Source: Pelagibius sp965227505 (GTDB taxonomy: Bacteria; Pseudomonadota; Alphaproteobacteria; Kiloniellales; Kiloniellaceae). From it: a stretch of 64,000 nucleotides of DNA. Under the pieces are notes generated by a model. The model was not told where the DNA came from, did no database searches, and saw only the letters and a list, made by a program, of their open reading frames with translations. Every line of letters begins with the position of its first letter. Positions within the stretch are counted from its first letter, which is position 1. The DNA is taken from NCBI RefSeq assembly GCF_965227505.1, contig NZ_OZ245757.1:186001-250000 (forward strand), read 5' to 3'. The translations under genes and the position numbers were made by a program. Shown here piece by piece: positions 32,398 through 41,516 of the stretch.

Positions 32398-33630
32398 TCA
32401 GAGCGACGCGTCCAAGGCTTCCAACAGGCGCTCGATGTCCTCGGAACTGGTGTAGTGGACGAAGGAGAGGCGGAGCACGCCGGGCTCGGGGTCGATGCCC
32501 ATGGCCTGCACGAGGCGGTAGGCGTAGAAGTTGCTGACGCAGGCGGCGATCTTGTGGTGCCGCAGGCTCTCGATGACCTCCGGCGCCGGCTTGTTCTTGG
32601 GATGGATGGCCACCGTGGGCGCGCGCACCGCCGGGTCGGTCGGGCCCAGCACGCGGATGTCGTTGCGCTGACGCAGGTGGTCGAGCAGCGGCGCCAGCAG
32701 CACCTTCTCCTGCGCCTCCATGAGCCCATGGACGCGGCGGCCACGTTCGGCTTCGTCGGCGTTTTCGCCGTCGAAGTGGTGGGCGTGGAGGGCGTCGAAG
32801 TAGTCGGCGATGCCGGCGGAGGCGGCGATCTGCGCGTGGTCCGGGCCGGCGGGCGTCAGCTTCTTCAGGATCTTGCCGGCGTTGAAGAAATGGCCCTGAT
32901 TGGGCAGGCGCTCGGCCAGGTCGCGCTTCACGGTCATCAGGCCCTGATGCGGCCCGTAGGTCTTGTAGAGCGAAAAAAGGTAGATGTCGGCGTCCAGCGC
33001 GGCCACGTCGGGGAAGCCGTGGGGCGCGTAGGAGACTCCGTCCACCGCGACCACCGCTTCGGCGGCATGGGCCTTGGCCGCGATCTCGGCCACCGGATTC
33101 ACGTGGCCGACGATGTTGGAGCAGTGAGGGAAGGCGACCAACCGGGTCTTCTCAGTGAGCAGCGCGTCGAGCCCGCCTGGATCGAGCTGGCCGCTCTCCG
33201 GGTCCACCTGCCACTCGCGCACCACGATGCCGCTGTCCGCCAAGCGCCGCCAGGCGCCGGAGTTGGCCTCGTGGTCCTGGTTGGTGACGACGATCTCGTC
33301 GCCCTCGTTCAGCATCTCGCGGAAGGCCTGGGCCAGCACATAGGTGTTCTGGGTGGTCGAGGGGCCGAAGTGCAGCTCGTTCTCGGCGACGTTCAGGTAA
33401 CCGGCGAGACGCCGCCGCGCCTCGTCCATCTCCGCCCCGGCGCGCTCGGAGGCCGGGAAGGGGCCGTAGGGCTGCACCTTGGTTTCCCGGTAAAAGCGGG
33501 TCAGCCGTTCGATCACCGGCCCGCAGGCATAGGAACCGCCGGCGTTTTCGAAGAAGGCCCAGTCCTTCAGGGAAGGCTCGGCAAAGGCGGGAAACTGGGA
33601 GCGGACGAAGGCGAGGTCGAGCTGGGACAA
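32398..33630 (-). CDS. Class V aminotransferase-fold PLP enzyme (cysteine desulfurase-like)
   Basis: A 410-residue PLP enzyme of the SufS/Csd-like group. The start is a TTG at 33630, preceded by GAGGA; no ATG is available nearby. The PLP Lys lies in LFSLYKTYGPHQG, and the upstream QDHEANSGAWRRLA and AVDGVSYAPHG segments bind the cofactor. In this subfamily the desulfurase Cys loop is not obvious. The role in a pyrimidine regulon is unknown: amino transfer from beta-alanine would normally use a class III enzyme, so its substrate is open. Confidence 0.82.
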   Translation of the reverse strand: MSQLDLAFVRSQFPAFAEPSLKDWAFFENAGGSYACGPVIERLTRFYRETKVQPYGPFPASERAGAEMDEARRRLAGYLNVAENELHFGPSTTQNTYVLAQAFREMLNEGDEIVVTNQDHEANSGAWRRLADSGIVVREWQVDPESGQLDPGGLDALLTEKTRLVAFPHCSNIVGHVNPVAEIAAKAHAAEAVVAVDGVSYAPHGFPDVAALDADIYLFSLYKTYGPHQGLMTVKRDLAERLPNQGHFFNAGKILKKLTPAGPDHAQIAASAGIADYFDALHAHHFDGENADEAERGRRVHGLMEAQEKVLLAPLLDHLRQRNDIRVLGPTDPAVRAPTVAIHPKNKPAPEVIESLRHHKIAACVSNFYAYRLVQAMGIDPEPGVLRLSFVHYTSSEDIERLLEALDASL

Positions 33631-33650
33631 AGGAGTTCCTCAATCGCACA

Positions 33651-34922
33651 TCAGTGTTTCGTAAAGTCGATAGCTTCATTGCCCAGCACCTTCAACTGCG
33701 ATTCCACCGGCGGGGTTTCGGCGATCACGCGGCCGCGGCGGATGACGGTGAGGCGGGCGGGGCGCAGACGCAGGGCCTCCAGCACGTCGCCGGCCTGGAG
33801 GATCACCATGTCGGCATTGCAGCCGGGGGCGAGGCCGTAGCCCTCCAGCCCCAGGGTTTTCGCCCCGTTCGTGGTGATCGCGGCGAAGCAACTCTTCTGC
33901 TCCTCGACGCCGGTCATGAGCCCGACGTGCAGGCCCATGTGGGCCACCTCGATCATGTCGTGGCTGCCCAACGGATACCAGGGGTCCATGACGCAGTCGT
34001 GGCCGAAGGAGACGTTGACGCCCTGGGCCAGCAGTTCCTTCACTCGGGTCATGCCGCGGCGCTTGGGGTAGCTGTCGTGGCGGCCCTGGATGGTGATGTT
34101 GATCAGCGGATTGGCCACCGCATTCACGCCGGCCTCGGCCATCAGCGGCATCAGCTTGGAGACGTAGTAGTTGTCCATGGAGTGCATGGAGGTGAGGTGG
34201 GAGCCCGTGACGCGTTCCTGCAGGCCCAGGCGCTGGGTCTCGTAGGACAGGGTCTCGATGTGCCGGGAGTTGGGGTCGTCGGTCTCGTCACAATGCATGT
34301 CGACGCGCAGGCCCCGCTCGGCGGCCAGTTCGCAGAGCAGGCGCACGGACTCGGCCCCCTCGGCCATGGTGCGCTCGAAATGGGGGATGCCGCCGACGAT
34401 GTCGACGCCCTTGTTGAGGGCGCGGCGCATGTTCTCCCGCGCGCTGGGGGAGCGCAGGTAGCCGTCCTGCGGAAAGGCGACGAGCTGCAGGTCGATGACG
34501 TCCTTTACGGTTTCCCGCACTTCCACTAGGGCCTCGACGGCGAGCAGGCGGTCGTCGCAGATGTCGACATGGCTGCGGATCGCCAGCGTGCCCTTGGCGA
34601 CCGACCAGCGGCAGAGCGCCAGCGCGCGCGCCTTCAGCGCCTCCACCGTCAGATCCGGCTTCAGCTCGCCCCAGAGGGCGATGCCCTCCAGCAGCGTGCC
34701 GCTCTGGTTTAGGCGCGGCAGGCCGAGGCTGAGGGTCGCGTCCATGTGGAAGTGGCTGTCGACGAAGGGCGGCGTGACGAGATGGCCCCGGGCGTCGATG
34801 ACCTGCTCCGCCTCCGCCGCGATGGACGGGGCCACCTCGGCGATGACGCCGTTCTCTACGGCGATGTCCAGCCCGCTTGCGCCATCGGGCAGGGTGGCGT
34901 TGCGCACGATAAGATCGAGCAT
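33651..34922 (-). CDS. codA: Cytosine deaminase-like amidohydrolase
   Basis: A 423-residue amidohydrolase, close in length to E. coli CodA (427). The start ATG at 34922 follows GGAGAG and begins MLDLIVRNA; a longer frame runs into the repeat. Metal ligands are His57 and His59 (DSHFHMD), the His in MHCDETDDPNSRHIET, and the Asp in SFGHDCVMDPWYPLG. These match CodA closely, so cytosine to uracil plus ammonia is the likely reaction. That would feed preTA. Related isoguanine or creatinine deaminases are alternatives. The gene sits after two nucleoside permeases. Confidence 0.82.
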   Translation of the reverse strand: MLDLIVRNATLPDGASGLDIAVENGVIAEVAPSIAAEAEQVIDARGHLVTPPFVDSHFHMDATLSLGLPRLNQSGTLLEGIALWGELKPDLTVEALKARALALCRWSVAKGTLAIRSHVDICDDRLLAVEALVEVRETVKDVIDLQLVAFPQDGYLRSPSARENMRRALNKGVDIVGGIPHFERTMAEGAESVRLLCELAAERGLRVDMHCDETDDPNSRHIETLSYETQRLGLQERVTGSHLTSMHSMDNYYVSKLMPLMAEAGVNAVANPLINITIQGRHDSYPKRRGMTRVKELLAQGVNVSFGHDCVMDPWYPLGSHDMIEVAHMGLHVGLMTGVEEQKSCFAAITTNGAKTLGLEGYGLAPGCNADMVILQAGDVLEALRLRPARLTVIRRGRVIAETPPVESQLKVLGNEAIDFTKH

Positions 34923-34944
34923 CACATCTCTCCGATCGAGTACC

Positions 34945-35035
34945 CATCCTTCGAGACGCCGCTGACGCGGCTCCTCAGGATGAGGCAAGGAGTGAGCCTC
35001 GTCCTGAGGAGGGCCGACAGGCCCGTCTCGAAGAG
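34945..35035. repeat. Mosaic intergenic repeat, copy C
   Basis: CATCCTTCGAGACG, hairpin, CTCCTCAGGATGAGG, about 14 bases, CCTCGTCCTGAGGAG, GGGCCGACAGGCCC hairpin, CGTCTCGAAG. It fills the gap between the second permease and codA inside the minus operon. Confidence 0.85.
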
Positions 35036-35045
35036 CGAGCCCACC

Positions 35046-35987
35046 TCACCGCTCGCCCTTGCGGAAGGGCACCAGCAGGGCCTTGGGGTAGGCCGCGCGC
35101 CGCGCCATGACGATCATCGCCAGGATGCTCAGAACATAGGGCATCATGAGGAAGAACTGGTAGGGGATAAAGGCCGAGGCGGACTGCTGCACGCGGATCT
35201 GCAACGCTTCGAAGGCGGCGAAGAGCAGCGCGCCGAGCAGCGCCTTGCCAGGCCGCCAGGAGGCGAAGATCACCAGGGCGACGCAGATCCAGCCGCGCCC
35301 GTTGATCATGCCGATGTAGAAGGCATCGAAGACGGAGATGGTGAGGAAGGCGCCGCCGACGGCCATGAAGGCGCTGCCCAGCATGACGGCAGCGGTCCGC
35401 AGGCGATGGACGTCGATGCCTTGCGCTTCCACGGCCATGGGGTTCTCGCCCACCATGCGCACGGCCAGGCCCAGCGGCGTGCGGTAGAGGCCATAGGCGA
35501 CCAGCGGCACCAGCGCGAAGGCCAGGTAGGTGAGGGGGCTCTGGGTGAAGAGGACCTCGCCGAGGAAGGGCAGTTCCGACAGGCCCGGAACGGGGTAGGG
35601 CTGGAAGGGGTCGATCTTCGGCGGCGTGGTGACATCCGGCAGCAGCATGCGGAAGGCGAAATAGCTGAGCGCAGAGGCCAGCAGGGTGATGCCGATTCCG
35701 GTGACGTGCTGGGAGACGCCGAGATAGACGCTGAAGCCCGAGTGCAGCAGGCCGAAGAGGGCGCCGAAGGCCGCGGCCACCAGCACCGCCGACCACAGCC
35801 CGCCGCCCTGGTAGACCCACATCCAGGCGACCATGGCGCCCAGGGTCATGATGCCCTCGATGCCGAGATTGAGGACGCCGGCGCGCTCGCAGATCAGCTC
35901 CCCCAGGGTGCCGAAGATGAGCGGTGTTGCCATGCGCACCAGCGCCCCCCAGAAGCCCAGCGAGACGAAGATCTCCAGGATATCCAT
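35046..35987 (-). CDS. ABC transporter permease (BMP/nucleoside family), second
   Basis: A 313-residue permease of the NupQ/YufQ-type, with about eight to nine helices. FGTLGELICERAGVLNLGIEGIM, a signature of nucleoside ABC permeases, lies near residue 30. It pairs with the permease at 36000-37049, the dual ATPase and the BMP receptor. The likely cargo is nucleosides or nucleobases. Confidence 0.92.
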   Translation of the reverse strand: MDILEIFVSLGFWGALVRMATPLIFGTLGELICERAGVLNLGIEGIMTLGAMVAWMWVYQGGGLWSAVLVAAAFGALFGLLHSGFSVYLGVSQHVTGIGITLLASALSYFAFRMLLPDVTTPPKIDPFQPYPVPGLSELPFLGEVLFTQSPLTYLAFALVPLVAYGLYRTPLGLAVRMVGENPMAVEAQGIDVHRLRTAAVMLGSAFMAVGGAFLTISVFDAFYIGMINGRGWICVALVIFASWRPGKALLGALLFAAFEALQIRVQQSASAFIPYQFFLMMPYVLSILAMIVMARRAAYPKALLVPFRKGER

Positions 35988-35999
35988 GCCGTCCGGCCC

Positions 36000-37049
36000 C
36001 TAGCGCAGGCGGGGCCGATAGCGCACGAAGAGCACGCTCGCCAGCACCAGAAGCAGCGCGGTCGCGGTCAGCACGTCGGCCAGGTAGTTGGAGATCGACA
36101 TGGCCCGGCTCATGGCATCGGCGCCGTTGTAGATGGCGGCGACGAAGATCGCCGCCGCGATCACGCCCAGGGGATGCAGGCCCGCCAGCATGGCCACCGC
36201 GATGCCGGTGTAGCCGAAGCCGGGGGAGATATCGAGGGTGAGATAGCCTTTCAGGCCCGCCAGCTCGCAGACCCCGGCCATGCCGGCAAGGCCGCCGGAG
36301 AGCAGCGCCGTGCGCAGGACGGTCGCGCCCATGGGGATGCCGGCGAAGCGCGCAGCCTCCGGGTTGTTGCCGACGGCGCGGATCTCGAAGCCCCACTTGG
36401 AATAGCGGATGAAGGCCCAGGCCGCGACCGCGAAGAAGACCGCCCAGATCAAGCCCGAATGCAGGCGGGTGCGCGGGATCAGCGGCGAGAGCACGCCTTC
36501 GTCGATGATCGGCGCCGCCTGGGGCCAGCCCATGGCCAAGGGGTCTTTCCAGGGGCCGAAGAGCAGGTAGTTGGCGAAGAGCAGCACGACGAAGTTGAGG
36601 AGGAGGGTGGTCACCACCTCGTCGACCCTGAGCTTTAGCTTCAGGATCACCGGCAGGAGCAGCAGCAGTCCGCCGGCGAGGGCTCCGGCCAGGAAGAGGA
36701 AGGGCACCATCAGTAAGGGCGGCAGGGTGATGAGCCCGGTGCCGACATAGGTTGCCGCCAGCGCACCGGCATAGAGCTGGCCCTCGCCGCCGATGTTCCA
36801 GAGCTTGGCCCGGAAGGCGACGGCGGCGGCCAGCCCGGTGAAGATCAACGGCGCCGCGCGGGTCAGGGTCTCGCTCAGGGCGAAGACCGAGCCCAGCGCG
36901 CCCTTTACCAAAGCGCCGTAAGCGGCCAGCACCGGCGCGCCGGCCCAGGCGATGAGCAGCCCGCAGAGCAGGAAGGCCAGGGCGATGGCCGTCAGTGGGG
37001 CGGCCAGGTTCAGCCAGAGCGGCACATGGGCGCGGGGCTCAAGACGCAT
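36000..37049 (-). CDS. ABC transporter permease (BMP/nucleoside family), first
   Basis: A 349-residue permease of the YufP-type. The start at 37049 follows GAGGG by six bases and overlaps the ATPase end by 11 bases; an ATG at 37079 is less likely. Family motif FRAKLWNIGGEGQLYAGALAATYVG is present near residue 82. It forms a heterodimer with the next permease. Confidence 0.92.
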   Translation of the reverse strand: MRLEPRAHVPLWLNLAAPLTAIALAFLLCGLLIAWAGAPVLAAYGALVKGALGSVFALSETLTRAAPLIFTGLAAAVAFRAKLWNIGGEGQLYAGALAATYVGTGLITLPPLLMVPFLFLAGALAGGLLLLLPVILKLKLRVDEVVTTLLLNFVVLLFANYLLFGPWKDPLAMGWPQAAPIIDEGVLSPLIPRTRLHSGLIWAVFFAVAAWAFIRYSKWGFEIRAVGNNPEAARFAGIPMGATVLRTALLSGGLAGMAGVCELAGLKGYLTLDISPGFGYTGIAVAMLAGLHPLGVIAAAIFVAAIYNGADAMSRAMSISNYLADVLTATALLLVLASVLFVRYRPRLR

Positions 37050-38616
37050 GGCGGCCCTCGTCGCGATGCCCTGCCGCACCGTGACCGGCCATCATCAGGC
37101 CGAGAGTCCTGAGGTCCGCCTCCTCCACCGGCATGGGCGCTGACAGGCGCCCGTGATAGAGCACCGCGATGCGGTCGGACATCTGCAGCAGCTCTTCGAG
37201 GTCTTCGGAGATCAGGACGATGCCCGCACCCTCGGCCCGTGCCTGGAACAGCAGGGCCTGCACCGCCGCCGCGGCACCGACATCGAGCCCGCGGGTCGGC
37301 TGGTTGGCGAGGATGATGCGCGGCTTCTCGTCCAGGACCCGGGCCAGGATGACCTTCTGCATGTTGCCGCCGGAAAGGCTGCGCGTGGCCGTGGTCGCAT
37401 CGGCGCCGCGGATGTCGAAGGCGGCAATCTTTTCCTCCGCGTTGCGGCGCAGGGCCGCCCCCTTGACGAAGCCGAGGCGCGAGAAGCGATCCCCGCCGTA
37501 GGCTTCCAACGCCAGGTTCTCTTCGACCGTGAAGTCGCCAACGACGCCAGTGGCGTGGCGGTCCTCCGGCACCCGCCCGACCCCGCGTTTCAGCATGGCG
37601 GCAGGGGAGGCCGCGGTGATGGCGTCGCCGAGGATCTCGAAGCGTCCTGCTGTCGGGGCATCGAGACCGGAGATCAGGGCGGCGAGGGCGGCTTGACCGT
37701 TGCCGGAGACCCCGGCAATGCCAAGAACTTCTTTTTCACAGAGGGTTAGGTCGATGTTTTCAAGCGATACCTTGCCCTCTGCGCCGCGCAGCCCGACGCC
37801 TTCCATCTTCAGCAGAGGTGCGCCCGGCTCCAGGCGGCTGCGTTCGGGCAAGGTGACGGCACGCCCCACCATGCCCTCTGCAAGCCCTTCGCGCGAGGCT
37901 TCGGCGATGGGGAAGTCGGCCACCAGCCTGCCCTGGCGCAGCACGGCGACGCGGTCGGCAATGGCCATCACCTCGTTCAGTTTGTGGGAGATGAAAATGA
38001 TGGAGAGCCCTTCCGCCGCCATGGTCTTCAGGGTGGCGAAGAAACTCTCAACTTCCTGCGGTGTCAGCACCGCGGTCGGCTCGTCCAGGATCAGGATGCG
38101 GGCGCCGCGATAGAGGGCCTTGAGGATTTCCACCCGCTGGCGCTCGCCGACGGAGAGGTCGCGCACGAGGCGCCGACCCTCCACCTGCAGGCCGAAGCGC
38201 GCCGCCAGATCCTCGACCCGGCGCCGGGCGGCCGCACGGTTCTGCTTCAGACGCCAGAGCGGCTCCGTGCCCAGCACGATGTTGTCGAGGACGGTGAGGT
38301 TTTCGCCCAAGGTAAAATGCTGATGCACCATGCCCACCCCGGCCGCGATGGCGGCCTTGGGGGAGCCCGGCGGCAAGGCTTCGCCGGAGACCGCGATCTC
38401 GCCCTCGTCGGCCAGGTAGTGACCGAAGAGGATGCTCATCAAGGTGGTCTTGCCGGCGCCGTTCTCGCCCAGGAGGGCCAGGATTTCCCCACGCCCCAGA
38501 CCGAGGGAAATGGCGTCGTTGGCAACCAGCGCTCCGAAGCGCTTGGTGACGCCGGACAGCCGCAACACCGGCTCAGCGCTCGTGGCGGCAGCGGCGGACG
38601 CTTGCGCCTGCGCCAT
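37039..38616 (-). CDS. ABC transporter ATP-binding protein, two fused ATPase domains
   Basis: A 525-residue tandem ATPase, as in sugar and nucleoside importers. The first domain carries Walker A LGENGAGKTT (about residues 50-59), signature LSVGERQRVEI and Walker B ILILDEPTAVLTPQE. The second domain has a degenerate Walker A (GVSGNGQAALAALI, no Lys-Thr), signature LSGGNMQKVIL and ILANQPTRGLDVGA with Gln in place of Glu-adjacent acid; this asymmetry is normal for the family. It sits downstream of the BMP receptor gene and a strong hairpin. Confidence 0.94.
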   Translation of the reverse strand: MAQAQASAAAATSAEPVLRLSGVTKRFGALVANDAISLGLGRGEILALLGENGAGKTTLMSILFGHYLADEGEIAVSGEALPPGSPKAAIAAGVGMVHQHFTLGENLTVLDNIVLGTEPLWRLKQNRAAARRRVEDLAARFGLQVEGRRLVRDLSVGERQRVEILKALYRGARILILDEPTAVLTPQEVESFFATLKTMAAEGLSIIFISHKLNEVMAIADRVAVLRQGRLVADFPIAEASREGLAEGMVGRAVTLPERSRLEPGAPLLKMEGVGLRGAEGKVSLENIDLTLCEKEVLGIAGVSGNGQAALAALISGLDAPTAGRFEILGDAITAASPAAMLKRGVGRVPEDRHATGVVGDFTVEENLALEAYGGDRFSRLGFVKGAALRRNAEEKIAAFDIRGADATTATRSLSGGNMQKVILARVLDEKPRIILANQPTRGLDVGAAAAVQALLFQARAEGAGIVLISEDLEELLQMSDRIAVLYHGRLSAPMPVEEADLRTLGLMMAGHGAAGHRDEGRHAS

Positions 38617-38646
38617 CGTCAGATCCCCCGATGATCGATTTCTGCG

Positions 38647-38683
38647 GGGGTCGGGGCAGCGTTAGAACTGCTGCCCCGACCCC
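38647..38683 (-). terminator. 14-bp perfect hairpin between BMP receptor and ATPase genes
   Basis: GGGGTCGGGGCAGC (38647-38660) pairs perfectly with GCTGCCCCGACCCC (38670-38683) around a nine-base loop. On the minus strand it is not followed by a run of T, so it is more likely an mRNA-stabilising or attenuating element than a full terminator. It separates the receptor gene from the rest of its operon. Confidence 0.55.
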
Positions 38684-38695
38684 TGACGCGTTCGG

Positions 38696-39748
38696 TCAGA
38701 ACGTCGACTTGGGTTCGTCGTCGTTGGTCTGTACCACGAAGTCCCCGGCTTTGATCTCCTGGGCCAGCGTCTCGATCTTCGCCTTGGTTTCGGCCGGGAT
38801 TTTGTCTTCGAACTCGTAGAACGGCGAGAGCGAGGCGCCGCCGGCCTTCATCATCGTCCACTCCTTGTAGTTCTCGGCCGTGAAGGTGCCGGCTTTCACC
38901 TGGGAAATGGCGTAGTCGATAGCCGGTTCCATGTGCCAGAGGGCAGAGGCGACCACCACGTCGGTGCCGTTCTCGGCCTTGTTCATGTCGTTCACGTTGC
39001 CGAAGGCGATGATGCCTTTCTCACGGGCGGCGTCGACCACGCCGGCCCGCTCGGCATAGAGCACGTCCACCCCGGCCTCGACCTGGGCGAAGGCGAACTC
39101 CTTGGCCTTCGGCGGGTCGTACCAGGAGCCGATGAAGGAGACCTTGAATTCGACGTCCGGATTGACCGAGCGCGCGCCTTCCATGAAGGCGTGGAACAGG
39201 CGGTTCACCTCGCCGATGGGAAAGCCGCCGACCATGCCGATCCTGTTGGTCTTGGTCATGGTGCCGGCGACGATCCCCATGAGATAGCAGGGCTCGTGGA
39301 TCCAGTTGTCGAAGACGGAGAAGTTCTTGCCGTGGGGCACGCCCGGATCGCCCATGAGGAAGGCGATTTCGGGATAGTCATCGGCCACCTTGCGGGCCTC
39401 GCGGCTGATGCCGAAGGCCTCCCCGACCACTAGATCGACGCCGCCCTCGGCATACTCGCGCATCACCCGGACATAGTCGGTGTTGGACACCTTCTCCGAG
39501 AAGCTGTACTCGATGTCGCCGCGCTCCTTGGCGGCGGTCAGCGCCCGGTGCAGGGTGCCCACCCACTTCTGCTGGATCGGCACCGTGTAGATGCCGGCGA
39601 CCTTCAGCTTTTCGGCCTGCGCCGTGCCGCCGGAAAGCCCAAAGGCGGCGGCCGCCACCAGAGCCACCGCGCCGGCGCGCAGAACACAGCGCCGGCCCCA
39701 ACCTTGTTTCGCCAATACCGTATCGTTCCCCGAAATTCGAGAAGTCAT
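38696..39748 (-). CDS. BMP family nucleoside ABC transporter substrate-binding protein
   Basis: A 350-residue receptor. The start ATG at 39748 is preceded by AGGGAG; the N-terminus has basic residues (GWGRRCVLR) before a hydrophobic segment, so export could be Sec or weakly Tat-like. Domain features are KLKVAGIYTVPIQQKWVGTL and GGFPIGEVNRLFHAFMEG. BMP receptors (BmpA/Med, RnsB-type) bind nucleosides or related purine and pyrimidine rings. In this cluster it probably binds a pyrimidine nucleoside or base. Confidence 0.9.
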   Translation of the reverse strand: MTSRISGNDTVLAKQGWGRRCVLRAGAVALVAAAAFGLSGGTAQAEKLKVAGIYTVPIQQKWVGTLHRALTAAKERGDIEYSFSEKVSNTDYVRVMREYAEGGVDLVVGEAFGISREARKVADDYPEIAFLMGDPGVPHGKNFSVFDNWIHEPCYLMGIVAGTMTKTNRIGMVGGFPIGEVNRLFHAFMEGARSVNPDVEFKVSFIGSWYDPPKAKEFAFAQVEAGVDVLYAERAGVVDAAREKGIIAFGNVNDMNKAENGTDVVVASALWHMEPAIDYAISQVKAGTFTAENYKEWTMMKAGGASLSPFYEFEDKIPAETKAKIETLAQEIKAGDFVVQTNDDEPKSTF

Positions 39749-39820
39749 CCCCCTAGCTCCCTTGTTTGCGGTGCTTCGCCGCCCGGCTATCACTGTCCGG
39801 TCGGCCTTGGACCCGTGTTG

Positions 39821-41263
39821 TTACATCCGGTTCACCGCCACCGGCGTCTTTGCCTCCCGCCGGCGGTTCACAGCGTCGTAGTAGGGCGCGAAGGTCGGCC
39901 GGTCGACGTAACGTCCCGCGCCGCGTTCGGTGCGGACGTCGCCGTCCTGGTAAACCACTTTGCCCTGGCTGATGGTGACCGTATTGATGCCCTTGACGGT
40001 CATTCCCTCGAAGATATTGAAGTCCACGTTCTGATGGTGCGTGTCCTTGGAAATCGTGCGCTCCTTGGTCGGGTCCCAGATCGCGATGTCGGCATCGGCG
40101 CCGACGGAGATCGAGCCCTTGCGCGGATAGATGTTGAAGATCTTGGCGGCGTTGGTGGAGGTGATGGCCACGAACTCGTTCATCGTCAGGCGGCCGGAAT
40201 TCACCCCGTGGTGCCAGAGCACATGCATGCGGTCCTCGACCCCGCCGGTGCCGTTGGGGATCTGGGTGAAGTTGTTGTGGCCCATGCGCTTCTGCGGGGC
40301 GCAGAAGCAGCAGTGGTCGGTGGCTGTGGTCTGCAGCATGCCCGCCTGCAGGCCGCGCCAGAGCGCGTCCTGATGCTCCTTGGAGCGGAACGGCGGGCTC
40401 ATCACGTGGGCCGCGGCAAAATCCCAGTCCGGGTTGCGGTAGACCTCGTCGTTGACCAGCAGGTGGCCGGCCAGGACCTCGCCGAAGACGCGCTGGCCTT
40501 CGTTGCGCGCCCGGGTGATGGCCTGCAGGGATTCGATACAGGAGTTGTGGACGATGTAGAGCGGCACGTCGAGCACCTGGGCGACGCGGATGGCGCGGTT
40601 GGCGGCTTCGCCTTCGACCTCGGGCGGGCGGGAGAGGGGATGGCCCTCCGGCCCGGTGATACCGCTCTTCAGGATCTCGTTCTGCAGGTGGAAGACCAAC
40701 TCGCCGTTTTCGGCATGGACGGTGCAGATGGCGCCCAGTTCGCGGGCCCGGGTGAAGGAGTTCACCAGGACCTCGTCATCGCACATGATGGCGCCCTTGT
40801 AGGCCATGAAGTGCTTGAAGGAGTTGACCCCGTGGTCGCGGGTCAGGGTCCCCATCGCTTCCTTGACGGTCTCGTCCCACCAGGTGATGGCGACGTGGAA
40901 GGAGTAGTCTCCCGCAGCCTTCTCCGCCCAGCCGCGCCAGGTGTGGTAGGCCTCCATGATGTCCTGCTGGGGATTGGGGATGACGAAGTCGATGATCATC
41001 GTCGTGCCGCCCACCATGCCGGCGGTGGTGCCGGTGAAGAAGTCCTCGGAAGCCACCGTGCCCATGAAGGGCAGTTCCATGTGGGTGTGGGGGTCGATGC
41101 CGCCCGGCATGACGTAGCCGCCGCCCGCGTCGATCACCTCGGCGCCGGAAGGAGCCTCCAGGTTTTCACCGATGGCGACGATCTTGTCCGCTTCGGTCAG
41201 CACGTCGGCCCGATAGGAGTGGTCGGCCGTCACCACGGTGCCGCCCTTGATCAAGATCGCCAT
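39821..41263 (-). CDS. hydA: Dihydropyrimidinase (D-hydantoinase)
   Basis: A 480-residue metal-dependent amidohydrolase that opens dihydrouracil or dihydrothymine to the N-carbamoyl-beta-amino acid, step two of reductive pyrimidine breakdown. The ATG at 41263 begins the conserved MAILIKGGTVVTADHSYRAD; further in-frame upstream ATGs extend into the promoter. Metal ligands are His59 and His61 (GIDPHTHMELPFMG), the carbamylated Lys149 (SFKHFMAYKGA) and later His residues (ICTVHAENGE). It opens the minus arm of the island, divergent from the nitrilase gene. A weak RutR-like box lies 42 bases upstream. Confidence 0.95.
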   Translation of the reverse strand: MAILIKGGTVVTADHSYRADVLTEADKIVAIGENLEAPSGAEVIDAGGGYVMPGGIDPHTHMELPFMGTVASEDFFTGTTAGMVGGTTMIIDFVIPNPQQDIMEAYHTWRGWAEKAAGDYSFHVAITWWDETVKEAMGTLTRDHGVNSFKHFMAYKGAIMCDDEVLVNSFTRARELGAICTVHAENGELVFHLQNEILKSGITGPEGHPLSRPPEVEGEAANRAIRVAQVLDVPLYIVHNSCIESLQAITRARNEGQRVFGEVLAGHLLVNDEVYRNPDWDFAAAHVMSPPFRSKEHQDALWRGLQAGMLQTTATDHCCFCAPQKRMGHNNFTQIPNGTGGVEDRMHVLWHHGVNSGRLTMNEFVAITSTNAAKIFNIYPRKGSISVGADADIAIWDPTKERTISKDTHHQNVDFNIFEGMTVKGINTVTISQGKVVYQDGDVRTERGAGRYVDRPTFAPYYDAVNRRREAKTPVAVNRM

Positions 41264-41304
41264 GACTGCTGTCCCTCCTTGTGCCTGTCCCTGTTTTGGA
41301 TTTC

Positions 41305-41320
41305 CTGTCCGTTTGGTCAA
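41305..41320. promoter_or_regulatory. Degenerate RutR-like site before hydA
   Basis: CTGTCCGTTTGGTCAA matches operator 2 at 13 of 16 positions, with one good half-site (TTGGTCAA). It lies 42 bases upstream of the hydA ATG. Alone it would be weak evidence; it is listed because a perfect box follows at 41439-41452. Confidence 0.4.
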
Positions 41321-41438
41321 TTTTGCATCATGTCGCAGCCCGATGCGAGTCCGCTTTTCGTGCTTTCGCCCGGTTTTCGGTGCGAGCATCGGAGGCGAGA
41401 AGCCTGACGCCGGGCGAATAGGGCCTTGCATCACTTCC

Positions 41439-41452
41439 TGACCAAATGGTCA
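41439..41452. promoter_or_regulatory. RutR-like operator 3 (between hydA and the nitrilase gene)
   Basis: TGACCAAATGGTCA is a perfect TGACCA-nn-TGGTCA box. It lies 65 bases before the ATG of the beta-ureidopropionase gene and 176 bases before hydA, in the divergent gap. It links this end of the island, 17 kb from rutR, to the same regulator. Confidence 0.85.
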
Positions 41453-41516
41453 AATCTTCCGCAGGACAGATGGTGCCGCGGGAGAGCCGCGGCGCATTGC
41501 AGAGGGAGAGCGAGCG

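Noticed and set aside
34746..36638. A 630-codon plus-strand frame opposite two permeases
   Set aside because: A product dominated by Gly, Gln, His, Asp and Glu with no motif; the minus-strand permeases and repeat copy C explain the region.
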